From NCBI RefSeq assembly GCF_007752935.1, contig NZ_CP036319.1, positions 6,056,501 to 6,120,500 of the forward strand: a stretch of 64,000 bases of DNA. Reading direction: 5' to 3'. Below the pieces are notes generated by a model. The model worked only from the letters and a program-made list of their open reading frames with translations, made no database searches and was not told the DNA's origin. How positions within the stretch are numbered: the first letter of the stretch is position 1; each line of letters starts with the position of its first letter. Of this stretch, positions 40,825 to 49,101 are shown one piece after another. The stretch comes from Crateriforma conspicua (GTDB lineage: Bacteria > Planctomycetota > Planctomycetia > Pirellulales > Pirellulaceae). Position numbers and translations under genes: made by a program.

Positions 40825-41607
40825 CTACTTTGCTGTTTCGACGCGGTCGGCAAACAGGCGAAAATCTTCTTCGGTATCGATCCCGGGTGTCGCGGCATTG
40901 ACCAGACCGATGGCGATCCGTCGACCGGCCTGGATGGCCCGCAATTGCTCCAAACGCTCGATTGATTCCAAAACGCCGCAAGCCTGACCTGCGAACCACC
41001 CCAGAAATTCGCGGCGGTAAGCGTAGAGCCCCAGATGCTGGTATCCAAGAACCGGCGCATCCGGCCCGTCGCCATGACCGGTCCCGAATTTGCCGTCACG
41101 GTCAAACGGGATCGGGGCCCGACTGAAATAGATCGCCCGCATGGCGTCGTCGAAGACGGCTTTGACACAGGCGGGGTCCTGCATCCGCTGACGGTCGCGA
41201 ATGGGCGTGACCACGGTCGCCATCTCGGCATCGGCGTCATCGCAAAGCGCCCTCGCCACCCGATCAATGGCGTCCGGATCGATTTCAGGTTCATCCCCTT
41301 GGACGTTGACGAAGATGTCGGTTTGCGGCTGCTGCGTGGCGACTTCCGCCACGCGGTCGGTCCCACTGGCACAATCGACGCTGGTTCGGACGGCGTGACC
41401 GCCGAACGACAGGACTTCGTCGTACAGCCGATCGTCATCAACCGCCACGATCACCGGTGACGATGAATCACTGTGAATCGCCGTTTGCGACCGCATCGCC
41501 GCGTCGTAGGTGTGTTGCAGAACCGATTTACCGCCGGCACGCAGCAGAAGCTTTTTCGGCAACCGCGACGATGCCAGCCGAGCGGGAATGACGATTTGAA
41601 TCTTCAT
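40825..41607 (-). CDS. kdsB: 3-deoxy-manno-octulosonate cytidylyltransferase
   Basis: Activates Kdo with CTP for lipopolysaccharide core assembly. The 260-residue protein begins with MKIQIVIPARLASSRLPKKLL and includes VNVQGDEPEIDP, SRAPIPFDRDG and LGLYAYRREFL, all typical of KdsB. The open frame extends to 42081 across the riboswitch region, but ATG 41607 gives the exact family start. Its presence supports a Gram-negative type outer membrane with Kdo. Confidence 0.95.
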   Translation of the reverse strand: MKIQIVIPARLASSRLPKKLLLRAGGKSVLQHTYDAAMRSQTAIHSDSSSPVIVAVDDDRLYDEVLSFGGHAVRTSVDCASGTDRVAEVATQQPQTDIFVNVQGDEPEIDPDAIDRVARALCDDADAEMATVVTPIRDRQRMQDPACVKAVFDDAMRAIYFSRAPIPFDRDGKFGTGHGDGPDAPVLGYQHLGLYAYRREFLGWFAGQACGVLESIERLEQLRAIQAGRRIAIGLVNAATPGIDTEEDFRLFADRVETAK

Positions 41608-41868
41608 GGTCAAGTTTTCGTGAACAGGTCTTCGTGACGAGGCGATCGTCGGGATCAATGGTCGCAGTCGAAGTGATCCCAAGGACGCCCAATGCACGGT
41701 TCGCCAGGTGCCCCGGGTACACGCATCGTGCCCCGGGGACACGGCCGCAGGCCCGACAGTGGACATCCCGACACGTTGGTGGACAAGTCGTCGCGGTCGT
41801 TGAATTTCGCATGATCGCCATGGCTTTCGACTTGACAGTCGGTATGACGGGGTGGATAGTCCGAGCAA
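41608..41868. other. intergenic part upstream of kdsB
   Basis: About 260 bp between the divergent kdsB gene and the cobalamin riboswitch. The only notable pattern is a short imperfect direct repeat around GTGCCCCGGG at 41708-41740. Promoters for both kdsB and the riboswitch transcript should lie here, but no clear boxes were identified. Confidence 0.5.
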
Positions 41869-42150
41869 CGATTCACGGTGACGCGGTGGTCCATTTTGGC
41901 ACGCCGCGTGAACAGGGAACTTCGGTGAAATTCCGAGACGGCCCGGCCGCTGTGATCGATGGCGATGACGAACCTGGGTGGCATCCACTTTGGTGACGCA
42001 CATCAGCCGACCGGTCTTTCTTTCTGCCATTGTTTCCATCGACGCACCCGCGGGACACGTGACGAAACGTCCGCCCCGCAATCCGTTTAGCGAAACGAGA
42101 AGGCGACCGGGCGGACATCCATCGAGAGTCAGAAGACCTACCGCGAATCG
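41869..42150 (+). ncRNA. cobalamin (adenosylcobalamin-type) riboswitch aptamer
   Basis: The core elements of the cobalamin family appear in order. The closing stem P1 is CGATTC/GAATCG (41869-41874 with 42145-42150). A perfect P2 hairpin follows, ACGCGG/CCGCGT (41881-41886 with 41904-41909), then the conserved AGGGAA (41914-41919), the GGTGAAATTCC loop-stem (41924-41934), the CCCGGCCGCTGTGA junction (41942-41955), and the B12 box AGTCAGAAGACCTACC (42127-42142), which differs from consensus at two places. A long variable arm lies between. It ends 186 bp before the DUF1559 start codon. A hairpin TGCCA/TGGCA around 42229-42242 may belong to the expression platform. Confidence 0.85.
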
Positions 42151-42336
42151 GACGCATGCCTTGGCTCTTCGTCAGAACTAGGGTGGGACCTTCTTGGGCG
42201 AGGTCGGCGTTGTGAGAAGTCCACGGGTGTGCCAGTAATGGCATAGCTCCGCGATCTTCTCTTTGATTCATCGTCTTCCAGCGGTTGATTCTTCACGCGG
42301 CTCGTTCATTCGTCGCAGCGATGCGAACGGTACGCG

Positions 42337-43185
42337 ATGCCACCGGTGGGATCGGTCCGTCGGGTCGGAACGAGTGCCTTGATCCAAACCGTCCAACGAC
42401 AGCGACGACGCTTGACCGGGTTTACCTTGGTCGAATTGCTGGTGGTGATTGCCATCATCGGCATCTTGGTCTCGCTGTTGATGCCGGCCGTTCAGGCGGC
42501 CCGTGAAGCGGCCCGGAAAACCAAGTGCCAAAACCATTTGAAGCAGATTGGTTTGGGGCTGCACGCCTATCACAACACCCACGGTTGTTTGCCGGTGGGC
42601 TGTTTCGAATGGCGGTCGTATGGTGCACCGGCGACCAACCGCCAGTACGCCTGGTCGGCGATGCTGTTGCCGTTCATCGAGCAACAAAACCTACACGACC
42701 GAATCGATTTCAACGTCGCTTTCGACCATCCCGACAACGCTTCGGCTGCGGCCGAAATCGTGCCGACCTATGTGTGCCCCTCTGCCCTGCCCCGCGATGC
42801 CCAGCGAGGTCCCAGCGATTACGGCGGTCTGTTCGGCGAACGGTTGGTCGACCGCGAACCGGAAGACGGCGTGTTCCTGTACGACCAAAGGATTCGTTTC
42901 CGTGACATCCGTGACGGCTTGAGCCAAACGCTGATCATCGGCGAAGACGTCGGCGGTCCCCATTCGGAATGGATCAACGGGCTGAACGTGTTTGTTCAAG
43001 CCCACGGCATCAATGATTCGACCGCCTGGATCGGCGACAACGAAATCCGCAGCCAACACAGTGGCGGCGCGATGGTTTTGTACGCCGACGGTCATGTCGA
43101 ATTCGAATCCGAATCGATCGACAAACAGACGCTCGGAAAACTCATCACACGATCCAAGAGTGACGTGGTGTCCGATCGACTTTAA
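42337..43185 (+). CDS. DUF1559 pseudopilin-like protein behind a cobalamin riboswitch
   Basis: A 282-residue exported protein. It has a type IV prepilin-like N-terminus (GFTLVELLVVIAIIGILVSLL, with the cleavage site after the Gly at about 28) and a DUF1559 domain (QNHLKQIGLGLHAYHNTHGCLP, WSAMLLPFIEQQNLHDRI, C-terminal SQHSGGAMVLYADGHVEF). It should be processed by a prepilin peptidase and exposed outside the inner membrane. The family is greatly expanded in planctomycetes and has no known function. It is the first gene after the cobalamin riboswitch, implying repression by B12. ATG 42337 is used; TTG 42379 is an alternative. Confidence 0.85.
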   Translation: MPPVGSVRRVGTSALIQTVQRQRRRLTGFTLVELLVVIAIIGILVSLLMPAVQAAREAARKTKCQNHLKQIGLGLHAYHNTHGCLPVGCFEWRSYGAPATNRQYAWSAMLLPFIEQQNLHDRIDFNVAFDHPDNASAAAEIVPTYVCPSALPRDAQRGPSDYGGLFGERLVDREPEDGVFLYDQRIRFRDIRDGLSQTLIIGEDVGGPHSEWINGLNVFVQAHGINDSTAWIGDNEIRSQHSGGAMVLYADGHVEFESESIDKQTLGKLITRSKSDVVSDRL

Positions 43186-43240
43186 CAGCAGGTACGCCCG
43201 GAAATTTCATCCACTAACCACACATCTAGCTTTCTACACC

Positions 43241-44209
43241 ATGAACGTTTTTCAACACATTTCCCGTCGCGGATGGATTGTCGCCGGCCTTGCCTTTTTT
43301 GTTTCGGATAGCCACGCATCCACCGTCATCGATTTTGAATCGGTGCCGGTTCCGATTCAGTCAACCTCCGCGAACTCAGGTCCCTTTCCAACAGAAACGG
43401 GAACTCAACCGGGGGCGTTTGGAGGCACCGAAGTGATTTCCGAATTCACGATCGACGGGGTCACCGTGAAGAACTACTACAATCAAGATTTTGATAGCTG
43501 GCGGGGAATCGCGGTTTCGCAACGCGGCTTACCAGCTTGGTCATCGGGCAACGATCCGATGGGCGGCTTTATTCCATTGGAATACCAAAATGACAACGAC
43601 ACAGTGACCATGACGGGCAATGGTGCCGGCGGATCGTCGACCTGGATCGTCGCCTCGGGTGATGGTCCCGATTCAAGTGTGGCCGCTGGTCTGTTCACCT
43701 CTTCGTTGGAAGCCAGCAACGGCTCCTTTTTTCAATCCATTGACGTACAGATCACTCAGACCGCGGCGCATGTGGTACAGAACGGCAGCGGATTCACGGA
43801 TCCGATGGGAAGTTCGGGCGGAAACGAGTTCCTAAGCGTCCGCTTCTACGACATTTCCACCGGAACCGCCGGCTCATTCGTCGAAGTCGACTTGGCCACC
43901 TTCACCGTTGGTGATACTGGCCCCGTCCTGCTAAATGATTGGACCACCGTGGATCTGAGTGTCTTGGGCGAGGCGACCGCTATCGGTTTGGACTTTGTCG
44001 GGAGTGATTCGGGAAGCTTTGGCGTTAATCTGCCCGCATATGTCGCCATGGACAATGTCACGGTGTCAGCCGTTCCCGAGCCGTCGATGCTGGCGGTCTT
44101 GCTGGGCGGGTCGACACTGGCGGCGACGCGCCTGCGTCGGCGACGAAACGCACTGGCCGGCCAATCGGTCTCGACCGATAACCAGGAATCGGAGAAGGTG
44201 CGTGCCTGA
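43241..44209 (+). CDS. DUF4465-type PEP-CTERM surface protein
   Basis: A 322-residue exported protein. It has a signal peptide (about residues 8-26, ending at SHAS), a beta-rich domain matching the DUF4465 pattern (TVIDFESV, then FTIDGVTVKNYYNQDFDSW, VDLATFTVGDTG, WTTVDLSVLGEATAIGLDF, FGVNLPAYVAMDNV), and a C-terminal PEP-CTERM sorting signal (PEP at 279-281, hydrophobic run, Arg cluster) with an unusual 20-residue tail. It lies 55 bp after the DUF1559 gene in the riboswitch-controlled row. My recollection, not checked here, is that related proteins in Bacteroidetes bind vitamin B12 at the cell surface. That would fit the riboswitch. Confidence 0.75.
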   Translation: MNVFQHISRRGWIVAGLAFFVSDSHASTVIDFESVPVPIQSTSANSGPFPTETGTQPGAFGGTEVISEFTIDGVTVKNYYNQDFDSWRGIAVSQRGLPAWSSGNDPMGGFIPLEYQNDNDTVTMTGNGAGGSSTWIVASGDGPDSSVAAGLFTSSLEASNGSFFQSIDVQITQTAAHVVQNGSGFTDPMGSSGGNEFLSVRFYDISTGTAGSFVEVDLATFTVGDTGPVLLNDWTTVDLSVLGEATAIGLDFVGSDSGSFGVNLPAYVAMDNVTVSAVPEPSMLAVLLGGSTLAATRLRRRRNALAGQSVSTDNQESEKVRA

Positions 44210-44480
44210 GACTCCCCCGGAAATCGAAAGCACCCTGTCGCATTCGCCGGTCCCGGCATCCGGCGGGGCCGGATCCCCGGCTTCTCAGCCGCCTGTCCCC
44301 ACCGGCGTGGTTGCGTCGCCCTGCGTTCGCCAATGCCTGCTCAACGGCCAAGGGATTTGCACGGGGTGTTTTCGGCACAGCCAAGAAATCGGCCTGTGGT
44401 CGGCAGCAAGCAACCAACAGAAACAACAGATTGTGGCAGCGGCAATGCGACGCCGTGCCGAAATCCTTATCGACCGTTAA
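44202..44480 (+). CDS. DUF1289 Cys-rich small protein
   Basis: A 92-residue protein. The C-terminal half is a DUF1289 domain (SPCVRQCLLNGQGICTGCF, then RHSQEIGLWSAASNQQK) with four Cys that probably bind iron-sulfur or zinc. GTG 44202 is chosen: GGAGAAGG precedes it and the reading frame overlaps the PEP-CTERM stop by 8 bp, so translation is coupled. It is thus part of the riboswitch-controlled row. The function is unknown. Confidence 0.8.
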   Translation: MPETPPEIESTLSHSPVPASGGAGSPASQPPVPTGVVASPCVRQCLLNGQGICTGCFRHSQEIGLWSAASNQQKQQIVAAAMRRRAEILIDR

Positions 44481-44553
44481 ACTTGGCGGACGGTCCACGC
44501 CGATCCGCCACGCTTTGAACCCACTTTATCCGTTTTCCATCAGGACACTTGTC

Positions 44554-45120
44554 ATGAAATCGTCGACACCGCGTGATTCCCAGTGGCTGCCCGAATTGTC
44601 TTCCGCACGATCGGCCGTGGCCGTTGCAGCAGCCATGGTGGCGATCGGCTTGGTCAGCCGTTTCCTGCCTCACCCGCCCAACTTTTCGCCCATCGGATCG
44701 TTGGCGTTGTTCGGCGGCGCGATGTTCGCATCGCGGCGGATGGCCGTCCTGGTTCCGCTGGCTGCAATGCTGATCAGCGACATGTTCTTGGGCTTTCACG
44801 TGGCGATGTGGGCCACCTATGGGTGCTTCGCCGCCAGCGTGATGCTGGGGCGTTGGATCCGCCGGCAACCGGGCGTGATGCGAATTGCCACCGCCGGCCT
44901 GGCCAGTTCGACCCTGTTTTTTGTGATGACCAATCTGGCCGTCTGGATGAAGTGGTACGACCCGTCGTTGGCCGGCCTGGTGACCTGCTTCACCGCCGCC
45001 ATCCCGTTCTTCCAAAACACGTTGGCCAGCGACGCGATCTTCACCGTCGCGATGTTCGGTTCGGCTGCGCTGGCCAGCCGTCCGGTCACGCAACTTCGGC
45101 CGCTTGCACAAGCTGTTTGA
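44554..45120 (+). CDS. DUF6580-type membrane protein, candidate transport component
   Basis: A 188-residue protein with about five to six membrane helices starting near residue 20. Motifs FLPHPPNFSPIGSLALFGGA, PLAAMLISDMFLGFH and TNLAVWM are those of the DUF6580 family, listed as putative transport proteins and resembling substrate-binding S components of ECF transporters. Following a cobalamin riboswitch, a role in B12 or precursor uptake is plausible but not shown. The last 35 bp overlap the converging epimerase gene. ATG 44554 has AGGA 8 bp upstream. Confidence 0.7.
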   Translation: MKSSTPRDSQWLPELSSARSAVAVAAAMVAIGLVSRFLPHPPNFSPIGSLALFGGAMFASRRMAVLVPLAAMLISDMFLGFHVAMWATYGCFAASVMLGRWIRRQPGVMRIATAGLASSTLFFVMTNLAVWMKWYDPSLAGLVTCFTAAIPFFQNTLASDAIFTVAMFGSAALASRPVTQLRPLAQAV

Positions 45121-45988
45121 TCGTCTGACGCAGCAAATCGGTGCCGCCAAATTCCATCCCCAGCGACCGAATCTTTTCGGTCGCCATCGGATGACCTGCC
45201 GATTTGGCCGGACCTGTAAAGCGTGCCGAAGTGTGGCCCAACGACTGGACGCACTGCGCGACTTCGACCTCGCTGAAGAATCGGTCACAACAGTTGAATG
45301 TCTGACCGGCGACTTTCGACTGCGGTGCGGTTAAGACCAGTCCAATGGCTTTGGCCACATCGGCGGCGTGCACGCACTTTCCACCGCCGGTCGCGGCAAC
45401 TTCTTTGCCGTCGACCAAGTCTTTGACCAGTGCATACCAGCGGCTGTCGCTGATCGGATCATCCACGCCATAGATGGTCGGCGGACGCACGGTGGCAGCC
45501 GCCAATCGGCCGGACAGACCATACGCGTGCACCAAATCTTCGGCCGACGCTTTGGCGGCCCCGTAAAAGCTGCCCGGTCGATGCGGGTGGTCTTCATCCA
45601 ACGCGAGTCCCTGGACCACATGTTGGTGAACCGCACCGGAGGACACGAAGACCAAGCGGTTGATTCCCCGATCCGTTGCACTCTGCAACAAACGAAGTGT
45701 GCCCAACACATTGGTGTCAAAGTAGCCGACCGGGTCATCCGGATGATCCATGAAGGAATCGCCGCCTCGCATCAGACCGGCATGCACCACCGCATCGGCT
45801 CCGTCGGTCAATCAATCAAGGGACGCCGGATCAGCCAAGTCGCCTTGCATCCAATGCAGGCCTTGGCGATCGGGTCCCGGATCATCGCGGCGCGTCAGGG
45901 CAACGACTTGATGCCCCAATTCATCGACGAGGTGACGGATGACGTATCGTCCCAAGAATCCGCTGCCGCCGGTCAATGCAATCTTCAT
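45086..45988 (-). pseudogene. NAD-dependent epimerase/dehydratase interrupted by an in-frame stop
   Basis: The extended short-chain dehydrogenase family protein starts MKIALTGGSGFLGRYVIRHL (NAD-binding GxxGxxG) at 45988. At 45814-45812 a TGA interrupts the frame after about 58 codons; the same frame then continues at once with LTDGADAVVHAG, the catalytic YGAAKAS and PPTIYGVDD to the stop at 45086. Nothing is shifted, so one substitution, most simply CGA to TGA, explains it. A TTG directly after the stop could restart translation but the product would lack the nucleotide-binding part. It could be a recent pseudogene or a base-calling error. The full product would be about 300 residues. Confidence 0.85.
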
Positions 45989-46073
45989 GCAAGCCAGCAT
46001 GGGCGCAGTGCGTGATGGGATCAACCCACCGCCACGGTGGCGATGAGCTTTGCACCGGCATGCCGAATCGGGA

Positions 46074-46625
46074 TCACACTTCCTGCAGGACCGTATGTGC
46101 CGCGTCGACATTGGTGCCGTTGTCCGCCACATCCGATTGCGGCGGCGGGGCCGTTGCCGCTGTGCCGCCGAGTTCTGTTTTCAGACGCTCGTTTTCGCGT
46201 CGAAGATCCAACAGTTCTTCGCGCAATTCGTTGAAGGGATCTTGCAGATCGCTCCAGAAATCGGACCCGCGAAAAAAGATCGGCTCTTCACTTTGTCCCG
46301 CACACAGACGGATCATTTCACGACGCAGGCGAAATACGGGACCGGCGAATCGATTACTGAGCTTCAGCAGGTCATAGGCGAACAATGGTGCCAACAAAAT
46401 CAAGGCCGGAACCCAATAGATCGCTTCGTCAAAGAATCGTAGCGCTGTGTCGAACCAACCCACGTCGGGATTGATCATTGACTGGGCAAAAAATTGAATG
46501 ACGGTGAAGTACGTCGCCAAAGCGCCGCCGTGAAGGGCTGCTCGAAGCAGCAGCGCCGATTGAACGTCTTTCTCAATCAGCAGTTGTTCGCGAGGCGCGG
46601 AACGTTGGTCGCTCTTATTAAACAT
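46074..46625 (-). CDS. two-helix membrane protein with HAMP-like segment and coiled coil
   Basis: A 183-residue protein. A hydrophobic helix lies near residues 28-47 and a second near 69-86 (IYWVPALILLAPLFAYDLL). The segment after it (NRFAGPVFRLRREMIRLCAG, then RGSDFWSDLQDPFNELREEL) has the Pro and spacing of a HAMP linker and runs into a charged coiled coil. It resembles the first part of a chemoreceptor or sensor but lacks any signalling output domain. A 15-bp palindrome lies 8 bp before the start. Confidence 0.65.
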   Translation of the reverse strand: MFNKSDQRSAPREQLLIEKDVQSALLLRAALHGGALATYFTVIQFFAQSMINPDVGWFDTALRFFDEAIYWVPALILLAPLFAYDLLKLSNRFAGPVFRLRREMIRLCAGQSEEPIFFRGSDFWSDLQDPFNELREELLDLRRENERLKTELGGTAATAPPPQSDVADNGTNVDAAHTVLQEV

Positions 46626-46632
46626 GGATTTC

Positions 46633-46647
46633 TACACCTAAGGTGTA
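46633..46647. promoter_or_regulatory. 15-bp palindrome upstream of the HAMP-like gene
   Basis: TACACCT and AGGTGTA flank one central base, a perfect odd palindrome. It lies 8 bp upstream of the start codon of the 46074-46625 gene and includes its weak ribosome-binding site, so a bound regulator would block expression. No regulator family can be named. Confidence 0.4.
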
Positions 46648-46798
46648 TGGTGGCAGTGGGGCATGTTGGGAGCATCGGGGCAGACGCCCTGCTTGATTGT
46701 CTTTCCGCACGAACGTTGTGGGCGCGGCGATCGTGTGAGAATCGCACCAACGTGCCTGTCGGGAGGGTGAGTCCCGTCGGGCTCCTTGCGAAAAGCAG

Positions 46799-46817
46799 GC
46801 CGGTCAAGCAAACCGGC
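46799..46817 (-). terminator. hairpin after the Flp pilin gene
   Basis: GCCGGT/ACCGGC arms (46799-46804 and 46812-46817) around a 7-nt loop lie 9 bp past the stop codon of the pilin gene on the minus strand. A weak T-rich stretch (CTGCTTTTCG) follows on that strand. Confidence 0.45.
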
Positions 46818-46825
46818 GTGGATTC

Positions 46826-47020
46826 TTAGTTGCCTAAAGCACCGACGATGGCTTCGCCGGAATTGTCAAAGCTTTCTTTCGTCTGAATCGTTAAAAAGCT
46901 GACCGAGGCGATACAGACCGCGATGATCAACGCCAACATGACGGCGTATTCGACCGCCGTCGTCGCTTCTTCGTCGGTGGCGAACCGACCGACGCAACGG
47001 ATGGTTTTTCGTAGGTTCAT
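46826..47020 (-). CDS. Flp-family type IVb pilin
   Basis: A 64-residue pilin precursor. It has a short positively charged leader and the Flp motif (ATDEEATTAVEYAVMLALII, with a hydrophobic segment of about 20 residues from Ala near 24). Such subunits build Tad pili used for surface attachment after cleavage by TadV-type peptidase. The frame extends to 47218, but ATG 47020 gives the family length. No other tad/cpa genes are in the window, so it is an orphan subunit. Confidence 0.88.
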   Translation of the reverse strand: MNLRKTIRCVGRFATDEEATTAVEYAVMLALIIAVCIASVSFLTIQTKESFDNSGEAIVGALGN

Positions 47021-47331
47021 CGCGAGTGTCAAAGACTGGGCGTTTTGGCAACGGTGTTTAAGCAACTTGGAACAATGGAAACCTAGGTCGCTGCGCTGGA
47101 ACGAAACCGTCATCGGCCGGTTCAGGGGCATTTCCATCGACCGGCCATGTTCAGCTGTACCGATATTCGCGATTATGCTGATACTGCCACGATCCAATCG
47201 CTCGGCGGGATCGTACAAGCCCCATTCGCCCGGGGGTCCCGGCGGCCCGGCGGATGATCGGGGTGTGTCGGCCGAAGCCGTCGTTTTTAGATGTCCAAAC
47301 CTTTCCCCGCTGCATTCCCCGAACGGTGACC
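47021..47331. other. divergent intergenic region
   Basis: 311 bp between the Flp pilin (leftward) and the ABC-2 permease (rightward). It contains a 7-bp-arm inverted repeat GGCCGGT/ACCGGCC at about 47114-47150. Promoters for both directions are expected; no clear boxes were recognised. Confidence 0.45.
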
Positions 47332-49101
47332 ATGCTAGGCCCGGTCTTCAATCGCGAAGCGATCGTCACGCCCAAGCGTCCGCAAACGTATCTGTCGCGG
47401 GGAATCTATGTCGGTGCACTGTTTTTGCTGCTGTGCACGGGCTATCTGGTGCTGGACGGTTCGCGTTCATTGGCCACGACGTCGGATTCGGCTCGCTTCG
47501 GCGGTTTCATGTTCGCCCTGCTGGCCCCGTTGCAACTGCTGGTCCTTTCCGCCCTGGCCGCGGTGGGGGCGGCGGGCAGTGTCGCCCAGGAAAAGGACCG
47601 GCGGACGCTGATCTTGCTGTTGCTGACGCGTCTGAGCGGGTTCGAAGTGGTGGGTGGTAAATTGACCGCGACCCTGCTGTCTCCCTTGTCGCTGTTGATT
47701 TGTGGGCTGCCCGTCTTTTTGACGTTTCCGCTGCTGGGCGGTGTTTCCCCCCAACAAGTTTTCAGTGTGTTTGCGGTCACCGCCGCCATGATCGTCCTGT
47801 CGGGAACGGTGGGCACGGTCATCGGTTTGTGGCGCGAGAAAACGTTCCAAGCGATCGCGTTGACCGTTTTGACGTTGTTGTTGTTCCTGGGTCTGGGCGA
47901 AGCGATCGCGACCCTGGTCCCACTGCCGACGTCCTGGAAGTTAGCCGTCAGCCCGATCCGCGCACTGACCGCTGCGGCGTCGCCGCTATCCAGTCTGCAG
48001 GGTGATGTGCTTGCCGGTGTGGTGCTGTTCGTCTTGCTTGCGTCGGCCCTGTCGGTGGCCTTGCTGATCTACGGCGTCGTGATGGTCCGCATCTGGAACC
48101 CATCCCGCGAAGTCCGTTTCAAGGCCCCCGAAGCGGAAAACAGCGTGGACGTCGAACCTTCCGGCGAACCAGCCAGTTGGAAAGTCCGCCAACCACGTGC
48201 CGTTTGGGACAATCCGGTGCTGTGGCGCGAAGTCCGCACGTGGGCGTATGGTCGCAAGGTGTTGATCATCCGTGCCACTTTCGTAGTTCTGTTCGCGATC
48301 GTCGCGGCATCCATTGCCTGGCAGGTCCGCAGCGGCGTCGCGTTGGAACCGGCCGGCCGCATCGATCGCGCCCTGCCTTCGGCCACCATCCCAGTGGCCA
48401 TCCTGGGCGTGGTCAGCCTGGTGCTTGTCAACGCGTTGGCGGTCAACAGCATCACCGGCGAACGCGACGGACTGGCGTTGGACCTGTTACTGGTCACCGA
48501 CCTCTGCCCGCGTGAATTCATCTTCGGGAAATTGCTGGGCGTCCTGTACGTTGCCAAGGAAATGATTGTTCTGCCGATCCTGCTGCTGATCTACATGGGG
48601 GCCAGCGATGTGATGACTTGGGAGAACACGATTTATGCGGTATTGGGTGCGTTGGTCTTGTACATCTTTGTATCGATGCTGGGCATTCACACGGGGCTGA
48701 ATTACGTCGCCGGTCGAACCGCCACCATGGCCAGTTTGGGAACCGTGTTTTTCTTGTGCGTGGGAATCGCGATTTGCATGACGATCATGGTCAGTTTCCG
48801 CGGCGCGTTCCAATTACAACTGGCACCATTCCTGGTGATGATTCTGGGTGGTGGCGCGGCATTGTTCGCTTCGCTGGGGTGGCGGAACCCGTCCAGCGCG
48901 ATCTTTGCGGCGTCATTCTTTTTGCCGTTGATCACGTTCTATGCGATCACCCAATTCTTGCTGCAAATGGACCACCTGTACGTCGTTTCGGCACTGGTGG
49001 CGGGCTACGGTTTTGCGGTGGCCGCCATGATGATTCCGGCGCTCAGCGAATTCGACGTCTGCTTGGAACCGGACCGTGGCGGGACCGGAGAATCGACCTA
49101 G
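47332..49101 (+). CDS. ABC-2 type permease, double-length
   Basis: A 589-residue membrane protein with about twelve helices in two halves. The halves resemble each other: the first begins GPVFNREAIVTPKRPQTYLSRG and the second DNPVLWREVRTWAYGRKVLIIR. Each has the ABC-2 pattern SVAQEKDRRTLILLLLTRLSG or ITGERDGLALDLLLVTDLCP. A soluble linker joins them near 255-280. The ATPase gene is not nearby on this strand. The stop codon is immediately followed by the start of the next gene, so all three genes to 51368 form one coupled row. The substrate is unknown. GTG 47326 is an alternative start. Confidence 0.8.
   Translation: MLGPVFNREAIVTPKRPQTYLSRGIYVGALFLLLCTGYLVLDGSRSLATTSDSARFGGFMFALLAPLQLLVLSALAAVGAAGSVAQEKDRRTLILLLLTRLSGFEVVGGKLTATLLSPLSLLICGLPVFLTFPLLGGVSPQQVFSVFAVTAAMIVLSGTVGTVIGLWREKTFQAIALTVLTLLLFLGLGEAIATLVPLPTSWKLAVSPIRALTAAASPLSSLQGDVLAGVVLFVLLASALSVALLIYGVVMVRIWNPSREVRFKAPEAENSVDVEPSGEPASWKVRQPRAVWDNPVLWREVRTWAYGRKVLIIRATFVVLFAIVAASIAWQVRSGVALEPAGRIDRALPSATIPVAILGVVSLVLVNALAVNSITGERDGLALDLLLVTDLCPREFIFGKLLGVLYVAKEMIVLPILLLIYMGASDVMTWENTIYAVLGALVLYIFVSMLGIHTGLNYVAGRTATMASLGTVFFLCVGIAICMTIMVSFRGAFQLQLAPFLVMILGGGAALFASLGWRNPSSAIFAASFFLPLITFYAITQFLLQMDHLYVVSALVAGYGFAVAAMMIPALSEFDVCLEPDRGGTGEST

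Noticed and set aside
41708-41740. Direct repeat of GTGCCCCGGG near kdsB
   Set aside because: Short and imperfect; insufficient for an operator or mobile element call.
46660-46800. Possible c-di-GMP riboswitch near the Flp pilin
   Set aside because: The conserved core of that class was not found on either strand.
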